Assembly: GCF_014863355.1 (NCBI RefSeq)
Contig: NZ_JACZEP010000002.1
Location: forward strand, 798,455 to 862,454
Direction of reading: 5' to 3'
Origin: Aminobacter carboxidus
GTDB lineage: Bacteria > Pseudomonadota > Alphaproteobacteria > Rhizobiales > Rhizobiaceae
Length of the DNA stretch: 64,000 nucleotides
Shown: positions 15,778 through 24,325 of the stretch, one piece after another
How the letters are laid out: each line of letters begins with the position of its first letter
How positions within the stretch are numbered: the stretch's first letter is position 1
Notes under the pieces: generated by a model
Told to the model about the DNA's origin: nothing
Databases searched by the model: none
The model's input: only the letters and a program-made list of their open reading frames with translations
Program-made: the position numbers and the translations under genes

Positions 15778-16710
15778 ATGCTCAACCAGATCAAGGGTTT
15801 GCACCACGTCACCTCGATGGCCAGCGATGCGGCCGAGAACAACCGGTTCTTCACCCACAAGCTCGGCCTGCGCCGGGTCAAGAAGACGGTCAATTTCGAC
15901 GCGCCTGACGTCTACCACCTCTATTATGCCGACGAGCTCGGCACGCCGGGTTCGGTCATGACCTACTTTCCATTTCCCAATATCGGCCAAGGCCGTCCTG
16001 GAGTCGGCGAGGTCGGCGCCACGGTGTTTTCGGTACCCGAGGGTACCTTGCCGTTTTGGGAAAGGCGCTTTGCCGAACAGGGCGTGAGCGGGCTTGCCCG
16101 AGCCGAGCAGTTCGGCGAAAAGCGCCTGAACTTCGCCGGGCCCGACGGCGATGGTTTTGCGCTGGTCGAGGCCAAGGGCGACGGCCGTGCGCCCTGGGTC
16201 AAGGGTGGCGTTGCCAATGACGAGGCGATCCGCGGCTTTCATTCGGCGTCACTGAGGCTGCGCGACAGCGGTGGCACCGAAGAGCTTTTGAAGTTCATGG
16301 GCTATGAGACCGTCGATACCTCCGGCAACATCAAGCGGCTGGCGGTGATGGACGGCAACGGTGCCGACTTCATCGACATCGAGACGCTGCCGGGTGCGTC
16401 CTTTGCCGGCATGGGCGCGGGATCGGTGCATCACATCGCCTTTGCGGTGGAGAACCGGGCCAAGCAGCTCGAGGTGCGCAAGGCGCTGATGGAAACGGGC
16501 TACCAGGTGACGCCTGTCATCGACCGCGACTATTTCTGGGCGATCTACTTCCGCACGCCGGGCGGGGTGCTGTTCGAAATCGCGACCAACGAGCCCGGCT
16601 TCGACCGCGACGAGGACACCGCCCATCTCGGCGAGGCGCTGAAGCTGCCGTCGCAGCATGCGCATCTACGCGATTATCTCGAAAACAAGCTGCAGCCGCT
16701 GGGCGACTGA
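15778..16710 (+). CDS. Ring-cleaving dioxygenase / glyoxalase-fold (VOC) protein, MhqO-like
   Basis: A 310-residue protein of two vicinal-oxygen-chelate modules. Module 1 starts GLHHVTSMASDAAENNRFF, with a metal-binding His in the HHVT pair. Module 2 starts IRGFHSASLRL and has HHIAFAVENR and LFEIATNEPGF, the last supplying a Glu ligand. This matches the MhqO/LinE-like ring-cleavage family acting on hydroquinone- or catechol-type compounds. The start is ATG 15778 after AAAGGGAG. It is followed 10 bp later by an alpha/beta hydrolase, the same pairing as MhqO with MhqD in Bacillus quinone detoxification. The aromatic substrate is inferred. Confidence 0.88.
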   Translation: MLNQIKGLHHVTSMASDAAENNRFFTHKLGLRRVKKTVNFDAPDVYHLYYADELGTPGSVMTYFPFPNIGQGRPGVGEVGATVFSVPEGTLPFWERRFAEQGVSGLARAEQFGEKRLNFAGPDGDGFALVEAKGDGRAPWVKGGVANDEAIRGFHSASLRLRDSGGTEELLKFMGYETVDTSGNIKRLAVMDGNGADFIDIETLPGASFAGMGAGSVHHIAFAVENRAKQLEVRKALMETGYQVTPVIDRDYFWAIYFRTPGGVLFEIATNEPGFDRDEDTAHLGEALKLPSQHAHLRDYLENKLQPLGD

Positions 16711-16720
16711 GGAGGGATTG

Positions 16721-17341
16721 ATGAGCACCGATAGCTACATCCACAAACTGCTTGCTGGGCAAGCTGATGGTCCGCTGGTCTTCGCCTTCCACGGCACCGG
16801 CGGTGACGAAAACCAGTTGCTGGGCTTTGCCCGCGAGCTGGTGCCGGGGGCGACAATCGTGTCGCCGCGTGGCGACGTTTCCGAAATGGGCGCCGCACGC
16901 TTCTTCCGCCGCACCGGCGAGGGCGTCTACGACATGGACGATCTTGCAAGGGCGACCGACAAGATGGCCGGTTTCGTCAAGGCGCATGTCGAAGCGGCAA
17001 GGCCGTCACGGGTTCTGGCGCTCGGCTATTCCAATGGCGCCAACATCCTGGCCTCGGTGCTGTTTGCCGCGCCTGAATTGTTCGACGCGGTGGCGCTGAT
17101 GCATCCGCTGATCCCGTTTGCGCCAGAGGTGAAGGGCAGCCTCGCCGGCCGGCAGGTGCTTGTCACCGCCGGGCGCCGCGACCCGATCTGCCCGCCCGAA
17201 CTGACGAGCCGGCTCGACGCCTATTTGCGGCAAGCCGGTGCCGATGTCAGTCTCGAGTGGCATGACGGCGGCCATGAAGTCAGACCTGATGAAATCGATG
17301 CGGTGAAGCGCCTGTTCGCCACCGTGACAAAGGAGCTGTAG
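16721..17341 (+). CDS. Alpha/beta hydrolase (carboxylesterase/phospholipase type, MhqD-like)
   Basis: A 206-residue serine hydrolase. FAFHGTGGDENQ forms the oxyanion region, GYSNGANI carries nucleophile Ser104, and Asp154 (GRRDPICP) and His185 (WHDGGHEV) complete the triad. Length and motif order match the carboxylesterase/phospholipase family that includes MhqD. The start is ATG 16721 with GGAGGG upstream. The gene is preceded within 10 bp by the VOC dioxygenase and followed within 2 bp by a GNAT-like gene, so the three form one operon. Its substrate is probably a small ester or ring-cleavage product. Confidence 0.88.
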   Translation: MSTDSYIHKLLAGQADGPLVFAFHGTGGDENQLLGFARELVPGATIVSPRGDVSEMGAARFFRRTGEGVYDMDDLARATDKMAGFVKAHVEAARPSRVLALGYSNGANILASVLFAAPELFDAVALMHPLIPFAPEVKGSLAGRQVLVTAGRRDPICPPELTSRLDAYLRQAGADVSLEWHDGGHEVRPDEIDAVKRLFATVTKEL

Positions 17342-17343
17342 CA

Positions 17344-17643
17344 ATGAGCGAAGAACTGGCGGCGATCGAGCATGAGGACCGCGGCAGCAAGGGGCGCTAT
17401 GTCATCCGAGGTGCCGGCGGCGCTGAGGCCGAGATGACCTACAGCAATGTCAGCGAGCAGCTGTTCATCATCGACCACACCGAAGTTCCCGATGCCTTCC
17501 GGGGCCAGGGTGCCGGCCTGAGGCTGGTGACACGCGCGGTCGAAGACGCACGTGTGGCGGGCAAGAAGATCATCCCGCTGTGCCCGTTTGCGGCGGCGCA
17601 ATTCCGCCGCCATCCCGAATGGGCCGACGTGCTGAACGGCTAG
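17344..17643 (+). CDS. Short GNAT-like N-acetyltransferase (YjdJ-like)
   Basis: A 99-residue protein. The compact acetyl-CoA-binding core reads TEVPDAFRGQGAGLRLVTRA, followed by KKIIPLCPFAAAQFRRHPEW. This is the signature of the short GNAT family (COG2388) in which the conserved CPF motif sits in the last strand. Enzymatic substrates of this group are not established. It is the third gene of the VOC-hydrolase operon, separated by 2 bp, and is followed by a strong terminator. Confidence 0.88.
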   Translation: MSEELAAIEHEDRGSKGRYVIRGAGGAEAEMTYSNVSEQLFIIDHTEVPDAFRGQGAGLRLVTRAVEDARVAGKKIIPLCPFAAAQFRRHPEWADVLNG

Positions 17644-17680
17644 GTTCAAACATCGACGCCGGGCATCGCCCGGCCCAATC

Positions 17681-17723
17681 CGAAAGGCCGGTGCAGGCGA
17701 CTGCACCGGCCTTTCGTTATTTT
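17681..17723 (+). terminator. Rho-independent terminator
   Basis: Sixteen-base stem CGAAAGGCCGGTGCAG (17681-17696) pairs with 17701-17716 across a GCGA loop, followed by TTATTTT. It ends the VOC-hydrolase-GNAT operon. Confidence 0.9.
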
Positions 17724-17793
17724 CGTGTCTGCCTGAATTTCAGGCAGGCTGTTACAAGGGCGATTTCAGCGCTTTCTCGGAATGGTACAGCTT

Positions 17794-17834
17794 ATCAGTC
17801 GAAATGACTGATATGGCGACTGATTATGACTGAT
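17794..17834. promoter_or_regulatory. Array of GACTGAT boxes (putative regulator site)
   Basis: An inverted pair ATCAGTC (17794-17800) and GACTGAT (17806-17812) is followed by two more direct GACTGAT boxes at 17818-17824 and 17828-17834. Start-to-start spacings are 12 and 10 bp, so the boxes lie on nearly one DNA face. The array precedes a small gene at 17969 in an otherwise empty 325-bp intergenic region. The binding protein is unknown. Confidence 0.4.
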
Positions 17835-17968
17835 TGGACAGAAATGCTGACTGTTTGTGACGTTTAGCGGTTGTTTCATTAGGTGTAGCTGATCAGCATC
17901 TGGGTGTTACAAAGCGCGGTTACATTCACATCAACAGGGGAATGAAATTTAACGAAAAGAGCTGCCCA

Positions 17969-18373
17969 ATGTCCGGTTCCACCCAGATTTCCGAGTTCGA
18001 CCACAAGTTCCAGCCGCGTTCGCACATCTATCGCCGTCCGCGCCTTGCCATCCGCCAGCGTGCCAATGAGCACCCGATGGCGATGTTTTCGGTTTTCGTG
18101 GTCGCCTCGCTGTCATCGATGGTGCTGGCCCCGACCAGCGGCCCGGCCTTTGCCTCGATGGGCGCGATGCCGCGGGTGATCGAGGGTGCGCACACCACTG
18201 CCAAGACCGACAGGTTGCCGCTGTCCGAGACCGAGATCGCCTGCCGCGGGCAGGCCTGGGGTGCGGAAAGCGAGATCTGCGTCGAGACCATCGCCAAGGA
18301 ATCCGGCGAAGCGCGCAAGGTCAGGCTGATCGCCAGCGCCGAACCGGTCCGCACCACGCCCAACATTTTCTAG
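17969..18373 (+). CDS. Hypothetical protein with one membrane segment
   Basis: A 134-residue protein I do not recognise. A basic N-terminus (about 1-35, rich in Arg/His) precedes a hydrophobic segment (MAMFSVFVVASLSSMVLA), then a polar domain with two cysteines (IACRGQAWGAESEICVETIA) that could pair in the periplasm. An alternative in-frame ATG lies at 17942, only 1 bp after an AGGGG, which is too close for a normal ribosome-binding site. The gene is bracketed by the GACTGAT array upstream and a strong terminator downstream, supporting an independent transcript. Confidence 0.65.
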   Translation: MSGSTQISEFDHKFQPRSHIYRRPRLAIRQRANEHPMAMFSVFVVASLSSMVLAPTSGPAFASMGAMPRVIEGAHTTAKTDRLPLSETEIACRGQAWGAESEICVETIAKESGEARKVRLIASAEPVRTTPNIF

Positions 18374-18431
18374 CGCTCAGAGCGCTGCCACCAATCCCCG
18401 CGCCTGCACACAGATCCTCCAGCGCGTACCT

Positions 18432-18464
18432 CCCCCGCGGCCTCGGCTGCGGGGGCTTTTTTTT
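18432..18464 (+). terminator. Rho-independent terminator
   Basis: Stem CCCCCGCGGCC pairs with GGCTGCGGGGG (18445-18455) and a run of eight T follows. It closes the hypothetical gene ending at 18373. Confidence 0.9.
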
Positions 18465-18555
18465 GTCGTGATGAACGGCGCTGTTAGTCCCTCAGGACGA
18501 TGCGGTGGCGATCGTCGTTACGCGACCATCGACGCCTCACGCAAGGGGATCAGCG

Positions 18556-19329
18556 ATGGGCCGCGTCGAAGGAAAAGTTGCGATCGTCACCGGCGCCGCG
18601 TCGGGCATGGGGGAGGCGAGCGCCAGGCTGCTGGCGCGCCAGGGCGCTGCGGTCGTCGTCAGCGACCTGCAGGCCGACAAGGGCCGCCAGGTCGCCGAAG
18701 CCATCCGGATCGCCGGCGGGCGCAGCCTCTATGCCGAACATGACGTGACCTCGGAAGCCGGCTGGCAAGGGGTGATGGCAAAGACCCGCGAGGCGTTCGG
18801 CGGGCTCCATATCCTTATCAACAACGCCGGCGTCGGCACGCCGTTCGGCAGTGTCGAAGATCTCAGCCTCGACGACTGGCGCCAGGTGATGGCGGTCAAT
18901 CTGGAGGGCGTGTTTCTCGGTACCAAATTCGGTATCGAGGCGATGCGGGCGACCGGCAAGGGCGGCTCGATCGTCAATTTCTCATCGACGATGGGCATCG
19001 TCGGCAGCCCCTCGACCGCGGCCTATGTCGCAAGCAAGGGCGGGGTCAAGCTGTTTACCAAGTCGGCTGCGCTGCATTGCGCCAGGGAGCGCTACGGCAT
19101 CCGCGTCAACTCGATCTGCCCGGGCTGGATCCGCACGCCGATGTCGTCTGATGCACTCGACAAGCTGGCCGAAGGCGGCGTGGGCAACAAGGCCGTCGAG
19201 CTGACCCCGCTCGGCCGGGTCGGCGAACCCGATGACGTCGCCTACGGCGTGCTTTATCTCGCCTCGGACGAGTCGGGCTTCGTCACCGGGACCGAACTGG
19301 TCATCGACGGTGGCTATACCGCCCAGTGA
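18556..19329 (+). CDS. Short-chain dehydrogenase/reductase (SDR)
   Basis: A 257-residue classical SDR. TGAASGMGEASA (about residues 13-24) is the cofactor-binding TGxxxGxG motif. NNAGVG lies near residue 90, with catalytic Ser in NFSSTMG and the YVASK motif supplying Tyr and Lys. SGFVTGTELVIDGGYT is the family C-terminus. An acidic residue after the second beta strand (SDLQ) favours NAD(H) over NADP(H). It resembles 3-alpha/7-alpha-hydroxysteroid or cyclopentanol dehydrogenases, but the substrate is not readable. The start ATG 18556 gives MGRVEGKVAIVTG. It appears monocistronic. Confidence 0.9.
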   Translation: MGRVEGKVAIVTGAASGMGEASARLLARQGAAVVVSDLQADKGRQVAEAIRIAGGRSLYAEHDVTSEAGWQGVMAKTREAFGGLHILINNAGVGTPFGSVEDLSLDDWRQVMAVNLEGVFLGTKFGIEAMRATGKGGSIVNFSSTMGIVGSPSTAAYVASKGGVKLFTKSAALHCARERYGIRVNSICPGWIRTPMSSDALDKLAEGGVGNKAVELTPLGRVGEPDDVAYGVLYLASDESGFVTGTELVIDGGYTAQ

Positions 19330-19361
19330 CTGTCGATTGACGCTGGCGATCCATGACGGGG

Positions 19362-21446
19362 TCATGCGCCATCGGCGACCTGCTCGCTGACGGCGCTGAG
19401 CGCGCTGCGAACATCGAAAGTGCTGAACGGCTTTTCCAATATATGCGGCTTGAGGTTGGGCGGCAGCTGCTCGAGCTCGGCCTTGGCGCCGATCAGATCG
19501 CCGGTGACGAGCACGAAGCGTGGTGCCATGTCGGGCTGTGACGCGACGATCTCGCGGAAGATGGTGATGCCGCTGCGGTCGGGCATGCGCAGGTCGGAAA
19601 AGATGATGTCGGGCTGGCCGGCAAGCGCTTCAGCGACCGAATCCCAGGTCGAAACGATGCGCGACTTGACGCCCATCAGTTCGAGGATGTCGGCCAGCGA
19701 GGCGGCGACGTCAGGCTCGTCGTCGATGATGACGGCATGGCGCAGCCCGCTCGACTTCGGCGTGGCTTCCAGCACCGCACTGTGGCCGGCGCCCATCGGC
19801 GGCAATTCGACGATGAAGCGCGCACCCGTCGGCTCCACCGGCTCGAACCAGACCTTGCCATTGTGGCGGTCGACGATGGCCTTGGAGATCGACAGGCCGA
19901 TGCCGGTGCCGACGCCGACGGGCTTGGTGGTGAAATAGGATTCGAAGATGCGGTCGCGGATCGCCTGCGGGATGCCGGGACCGGAATCTTCGACCGAAAA
20001 GCCGGCGCTGCCGTCGGCATTGCGGAAGGTCCTGACGCGAATGCTGCGCTCGCCGGGTGCGGCAGCCAGCGCATGCTGGCTGTTGACCAGGAAGTTGGCC
20101 GCCACCTGGGTCATGTGATCGGCGTCGGCCATCACGCTCAGCGTGCCCGAGGCGAAATCGGTGTCGATGCTGATGCCGCTGGAACGGGCGCCATAGGCAG
20201 TGACTTCAAGTGCCGCGCGAATGACCTGGTTGAGGTCGGTCTCGGCCCGCGAGGTCGGGTGCAGCCGGACCATGCCGAGGAAGCTCTTGACGATGCGGCC
20301 GCAACGTTCGGCCGCGGCGCGCACCTTTTCGGCGCGTATCTTGGTCTGGGGGTCGGGCGCGAATTCGTGCAGCAGCGTCGATTGCGCCACCACCACGGCA
20401 AGCGGGTTGTTGAGCTCATGCGAGACGCCGGCGAGCAGCGAGCCCATCGCCGCCATCTTTTCGTTCTGGTGCAGCTTTTCGCGCTGGCGGTTGATCTCTT
20501 CTTCGGCGCGGTGCTTTTCCCTGAGGTCGCGGATCGAGCCGAGAACGAGCCGCCGGTCGGCGAGCCGCATCTCGTTGGCGGTGAGCTCGATCGGGATGAT
20601 CTCGCCGGTGGCGTTCTGGGTCACCGTCTCGAGCCGGTGGCCGACCATCGGCGAACCGCGTCCGGCCAGATACTCCGCGCCGTTGTTGTAGCCCTTGCGG
20701 TAGTAGCTGGGGATCACCGTGTCGAGCAGGTCCTTGCCCAGGATCTCGTCGCGGCTCCAGCCGAACATCTTTTCGGCCGCCGGGTTGAACTCGATGATCG
20801 AGCCGGTCTCGTCGACCACCATGATGGCGTCGAGCGAGGCCTGCAGCATGGTGCGGCGGATGATCTCGCTGACATGATACTCAGACAGCGAGCGCTCGAT
20901 GGCGTCGCCAAGCGCTGCGGCGATGATTTCGAGCGCGGCGATCTCGTCGTCGTTCCAGTGACGCTCGACCAGGCAGTCATTGACCGCCAGCGTGCCCCAC
21001 AGATGGCCATGCGCCGACACCGACACCGACAGGAACGACTTGATGTGCTGCTTTTCGAAATCATTGCGCAGGAAGCCGGTCAGATCGCGCGTCAGTCCGG
21101 TGAAGATCTTGCCCTGGCGGCCCTCTTCGGCAAGGCGCTCGAGCAGCGGGTCGGAATCGACAAGTGCCTGGTTGATGGTCGTGGGTGGTGCGGCGATGGC
21201 ATCGACCTTGGGATCGACCCAGTAGGCCGAGATCGACTGCGCGAAGCCCTGGCCGGGCATGTCGCGCAGTCGAAACAGGATGCTGCGATGGCCGCCGAAG
21301 CCGCGCGCAAAGCTTTCCAGGATATGGTCGATCTCGATCTGCCAATCCTGGGCCTGACGCAGCCGGCGCACGATCTGAGCGGCCACGATGGTGGGGCTCG
21401 GCGTGCCAGACGGGTTGTCGGTGCGTGAGACGGTCAACAATGTCAT
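19362..21446 (-). CDS. GAF-PAS hybrid histidine kinase with C-terminal receiver
   Basis: A 694-residue soluble hybrid kinase. A GAF-like domain (about 20-190) and a PAS domain (about 200-315) with an EEINRQREKLHQNEKMAAMG coiled linker precede a HisKA domain with His343 in VSHELNNPLA. The HATPase part has NFLVNSQHAL, DSGPGIP and GTGIGLSISK. A receiver (about 570-690) carries IDDEPD and acceptor Asp in IIFSDLRMPD. The receiver may pass phosphate onward or act as an internal brake. Two OmpR-type regulators follow within 3 kb, making them candidate partners, though hybrid kinases often act elsewhere. Confidence 0.93.
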   Translation of the reverse strand: MTLLTVSRTDNPSGTPSPTIVAAQIVRRLRQAQDWQIEIDHILESFARGFGGHRSILFRLRDMPGQGFAQSISAYWVDPKVDAIAAPPTTINQALVDSDPLLERLAEEGRQGKIFTGLTRDLTGFLRNDFEKQHIKSFLSVSVSAHGHLWGTLAVNDCLVERHWNDDEIAALEIIAAALGDAIERSLSEYHVSEIIRRTMLQASLDAIMVVDETGSIIEFNPAAEKMFGWSRDEILGKDLLDTVIPSYYRKGYNNGAEYLAGRGSPMVGHRLETVTQNATGEIIPIELTANEMRLADRRLVLGSIRDLREKHRAEEEINRQREKLHQNEKMAAMGSLLAGVSHELNNPLAVVVAQSTLLHEFAPDPQTKIRAEKVRAAAERCGRIVKSFLGMVRLHPTSRAETDLNQVIRAALEVTAYGARSSGISIDTDFASGTLSVMADADHMTQVAANFLVNSQHALAAAPGERSIRVRTFRNADGSAGFSVEDSGPGIPQAIRDRIFESYFTTKPVGVGTGIGLSISKAIVDRHNGKVWFEPVEPTGARFIVELPPMGAGHSAVLEATPKSSGLRHAVIIDDEPDVAASLADILELMGVKSRIVSTWDSVAEALAGQPDIIFSDLRMPDRSGITIFREIVASQPDMAPRFVLVTGDLIGAKAELEQLPPNLKPHILEKPFSTFDVRSALSAVSEQVADGA

Positions 21447-21475
21447 CGCGGTTCCTGGCGGGGGCCGGAGGCTTT

Positions 21476-21656
21476 AGAGCATTTCCGCTTTTCTTCGAAT
21501 CGCGGAATCTCTCTATCTTCTTGTTTTTGCGCAATTCCGGACGGGAATTGCTTTAGGGCGCCGTGCGTCCAATCGGACGCACAAAAGACGCTCTAGTTTC
21601 TGATTCTGCGCAGCGGGCTTTTTCGAAAATCGGCGCCGATTTTTGGCCCGACGCGC
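21476..21656. repeat. Intergenic rhizobial palindromic repeats
   Basis: About 180 bp between the hybrid kinase and the regulator gene hold two palindromic pieces. One is GCGCAATTCC/GGAATTGC (21530-21553), resembling 13925-13998. The other is TCGAAAATCGGCGCCGATTTT (split inverted halves, 21623-21643). I see no gene here. Confidence 0.4.
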
Positions 21657-22435
21657 TAGTAGCCTTCGCTGCCGGGCAAGGAGAAGATATAGCCTTCTCC
21701 GCGCACGGTGCGCAGAAATTTCGGGTTCGCCGGATCGTCCTCGATCTTCTTCCTGAGCCGCATGATGCGAATGTCGACGGCGCGCGAGGATTCGGGGTCT
21801 TCGGCAAAGCCGATGGCCTCCGAAATGGTGGTGCGGCTGAGCAGCCGGTTGGGCCGCGTCAGGAAGACCTCGAGCATGTCGAATTCGCTCTTGGCAAGGT
21901 CGATGATGGCGCCGCTGCCGCCGGTGACCAGGCGACCGTCGAGGTCGGCCTGGAACGGTCCGAAGGCGATGGTGCGGCGCGGCGGCTGGGCGGCAAGCAG
22001 CGACTGCCGGTAGCTTTCGGGCTGCGGCACACGGCGGATGACCGAGCGCACGCGCGCCAGAAGTTCGCGCAGTTCATAAGGCTTGACCATGTAGTCGTCG
22101 GCACCGATCTCGAGGCCGACGATGCGGTCAAGTGCTGTGCCGGCGGCGGTGGCGTAGATGATGCCGATCGGCATTTTCGCCCGCAGCCAGCGGCCGAGCG
22201 AAAGCCCATCTTCGCCGGGCATGGCGATGTCGAGGATGGCAAGCTGGAATTGTTCTGTCTCGATGAGTGCGCGCAGTGCTGCGGCACTTTCGACGCCGGT
22301 GACGTCGAAGCCGTTCGCGCCGAGATACTCGGCAACGGCATCCCTCAGGTCGGGCTCATCTTCGACGATGACAATCCGAGCGCGCAGTTTAGTCTCGCCT
22401 CCGCTACCGGCGGAAAGTAGATTGGGTATAAACAT
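21656..22435 (-). CDS. OmpR-family response regulator
   Basis: A 259-residue DNA-binding regulator. The receiver (about 18-135) has acidic pocket Glu25/Asp26, acceptor Asp69 (in LAILDIAMPGEDG) and Lys in MVKPYELREL. A winged helix (about 165-250) contains LAKSEFDMLEVFL, SRAVDIRIMRLRKKIED and RTVRGEGYIFS. All key residues are intact, so it should be phosphorylation-controlled. The first 15 residues before the receiver are unusual and the start could be slightly downstream. It is divergent from a second OmpR-like gene at 22635, a promoter-sharing arrangement. Confidence 0.92.
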   Translation of the reverse strand: MFIPNLLSAGSGGETKLRARIVIVEDEPDLRDAVAEYLGANGFDVTGVESAAALRALIETEQFQLAILDIAMPGEDGLSLGRWLRAKMPIGIIYATAAGTALDRIVGLEIGADDYMVKPYELRELLARVRSVIRRVPQPESYRQSLLAAQPPRRTIAFGPFQADLDGRLVTGGSGAIIDLAKSEFDMLEVFLTRPNRLLSRTTISEAIGFAEDPESSRAVDIRIMRLRKKIEDDPANPKFLRTVRGEGYIFSLPGSEGY

Positions 22436-22634
22436 GATGTCCAGCGATCATTTCAGGTGGGCAGTTGCCAATGGCGTCCTGCCTCGTTAGGGGCGATTTG
22501 AAGCTTGGGGCGAGACGACTGGGGACCCATCCCCGGCCAAGCGCATCCCTGGGCATCTTCTTGCCACGGCAGGCGCCGCGCAGTCCGCGCCTGAAGGCAA
22601 TGGTCGCACTGAGGCTGACGATGCGGGGTGGAAC

Positions 22635-23360
22635 GTGGCTGGAAGATCGGTCGTAGCACTTGTCGCCATCGCGGAGGTCATAGCCTCCGACCTGACCGAT
22701 CATCTCGAACGGCGCGGCCACGACGTGCGCTGCGCCAAGCGGCTTTGGGAAGCCGAGCCGCTGCTGGCGGGCAAAGGCATCGATGTCGTTGTCGTGGGCG
22801 ACGGGGTGACGCCCGCCGAGGGCCGCGACCTGCTGCGCCGTTTCGGCGGCGAGGGTGGTCCCGACTTCGTGCTGATCTGCCGGCCGGGCGAACTCGTCGA
22901 CAAGGTGCTGGCGCTCGAACTTGGCGCCGCCGACGTCGTGGAGAGCCCTCTCGTGGTGAGGGAGCTCGCCGCGCGCATCGGCGGCCTCCTCACGCGCCGG
23001 GGACGCGGCACGCAGGAATTGGTGGTGCTGGAGAATTCGACTGTCGACCTGCGCTCGGCACTTGTCATGCACAGCACCGGCGAGGAGGAGCAGCTGTCGC
23101 CCGGCCAGATCGCCTTGCTGAAGCTGTTTCTGTCGCAGCCCAGGCGCGTCTTGACGCGCGACGACATCATGGCGGCCGCACCGGCCGAAAGTGCCGATGC
23201 CTTCGACCGCTCGATCGACTCGCGCATCGTGCGCCTGCGCCGCAAGCTCGACACCGACAGCATCACGACGATCCGTGGTTCGGGCTATCGTTTCGATCCC
23301 CCGACAAGGACAGCCGGCCAGGAGGCCGGCACAACCACTCCAACCGAGAACCCGAACTGA
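22635..23360 (+). CDS. Atypical OmpR-like regulator with degenerate receiver
   Basis: A 241-residue protein of receiver plus winged-helix design. The C-terminal DNA-binding domain (about 145-230: LSPGQIALLKLFLS, SIDSRIVRLRRKLD, TTIRGSGYRF) looks functional. The receiver (about 5-115) lacks the usual residues: ALVAIAEV replaces the acidic pair, the acceptor position reads VVVVGDGVTP with Gly where Asp is expected, and the usual KP is ESP. It is therefore likely phosphorylation-independent. The start is GTG 22635. It is divergent from a canonical OmpR regulator and may respond to protein-protein contact or a ligand. Confidence 0.85.
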   Translation: MAGRSVVALVAIAEVIASDLTDHLERRGHDVRCAKRLWEAEPLLAGKGIDVVVVGDGVTPAEGRDLLRRFGGEGGPDFVLICRPGELVDKVLALELGAADVVESPLVVRELAARIGGLLTRRGRGTQELVVLENSTVDLRSALVMHSTGEEEQLSPGQIALLKLFLSQPRRVLTRDDIMAAAPAESADAFDRSIDSRIVRLRRKLDTDSITTIRGSGYRFDPPTRTAGQEAGTTTPTENPN

Positions 23361-23382
23361 TGGCGCTGCGCTGACCAAAATG

Positions 23383-23547
23383 TCAGCTTGCCGGGGTAAC
23401 GACCGCCGGCGCGGCCATCTCGACAATCGCCGTCTCTTCGGCATGGGCCCTGTCCTTGAGGAGCACGCTCGCCAAGCCCGCGAAGCCAAGCAGCCCCTGG
23501 GCATAGAGCAGTGCCGAAAGCACCGATGCTGCGAATTGTCTCTTCAT
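23383..23547 (-). CDS. Small hypothetical membrane or exported peptide
   Basis: A 54-residue frame starting MKRQFAASVLSALLYAQGLL, a basic start and long hydrophobic segment like a signal peptide or membrane anchor. It then has AHAEETAIVEMAAPAVV, with AHA-E resembling a signal peptidase site. It converges on the atypical regulator gene, ending 22 bp after its stop. The ribosome-binding site is weak (GGGG 7 bp upstream). The composition is credible for an exported peptide but I know no homologue. Confidence 0.45.
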   Translation of the reverse strand: MKRQFAASVLSALLYAQGLLGFAGLASVLLKDRAHAEETAIVEMAAPAVVTPAS

Positions 23548-23588
23548 TGCTGTGGCCCCGTTTCCATTTCAGGGGGTTGAAAAACCGG

Positions 23589-23903
23589 CTACCGAGATAC
23601 CCGCGCCGCCTGACCTGCCGTGGACGGCGCGGGTATCCTGTCCTCGCCGCGCGTGACGCGTGAGGTTCTGCTCACCCAGGCCAGGCACCCACGCCCATGG
23701 ACCCGGCCGATGTGCAGAGTTGCGACGAACAATGCTGCTGCAAAGAAGATGGCGGCGGAGGCCGCAGGTGCCATGTCCTGCACCGGCGGCAATTCAGCTG
23801 CCATGGCGTTAACAGGATTGGCCAGAAAGCCGATTCCTGACAGAATCGCCGTAGCGACGCCCACCCGCAGGAACCATCTCGCTGCCAACCGTTTCGCGCT
23901 CAT
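23589..23903 (-). CDS. Hypothetical protein with two hydrophobic segments
   Basis: A 104-residue protein from ATG 23903 (MSAKRLAARWFLRVGVATAI). Two hydrophobic stretches, VGVATAILSGIGFLANPV and AASAAIFFAAALFVATLHI, are separated by a short polar loop. A basic C-terminus follows (RTSRVTRGEDR). It would be an inner-membrane protein with both ends cytoplasmic. The frame remains open upstream to 24161, but that part looks non-coding. No family recognised, and it may not be expressed. Confidence 0.4.
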   Translation of the reverse strand: MSAKRLAARWFLRVGVATAILSGIGFLANPVNAMAAELPPVQDMAPAASAAIFFAAALFVATLHIGRVHGRGCLAWVSRTSRVTRGEDRIPAPSTAGQAARVSR

Positions 23904-24325
23904 CCAACCTTCGCAACGTTCGTTTCGTCGGAGCTGAATGTGCCGGGCGGCTGTATCGGGAAGATGCCGCCGGATGACCTTTAGTGCTTCCGAATGTTTC
24001 AAGCAGGTTGTGGGCATGTGTGGGCAGGTTGCGGGCTGGCCGGGCGCATGCGCAGCCGTTTCAGCGGCAAAACCGGCCCGTACGTCAAGGTTTTCATAGG
24101 GTCGTGGCTGGCCGGGGGGCTTTGTTTCAGGGCAGTCCGCATCGGAGCTGAGCCGTCGCAAGCGTGACGGGCGCGGGCGCTAGCGAAATCAAATTCAGTA
24201 AAGTGGAAACGAATATGAAACAGAAAGAATAGATAAACGAAATTCGCCGGAAACACGAAGCTGGCAAAAGACGTCCATTGCGAAATGCATCTTACTGCCG
24301 GTGCGACCGGCTCAAGGGGGACGTC
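23904..24325. other. Intergenic region without a convincing gene
   Basis: About 420 bp. An 85-residue minus-strand frame (23999-24256) covers part of it but has no recognisable domain and an unlikely composition. An AT-richer stretch (24183-24245) lies before the L,D-transpeptidase gene and probably carries its promoter. No consensus box is clear. Confidence 0.5.

Noticed and set aside
23999..24256. 85-codon minus-strand frame beginning MFPANFVYLFFLFHIRFHF
   Set aside because: Composition changes abruptly after the AT-rich part, no ribosome-binding site is clear, and it covers the probable promoter region of the transpeptidase gene.
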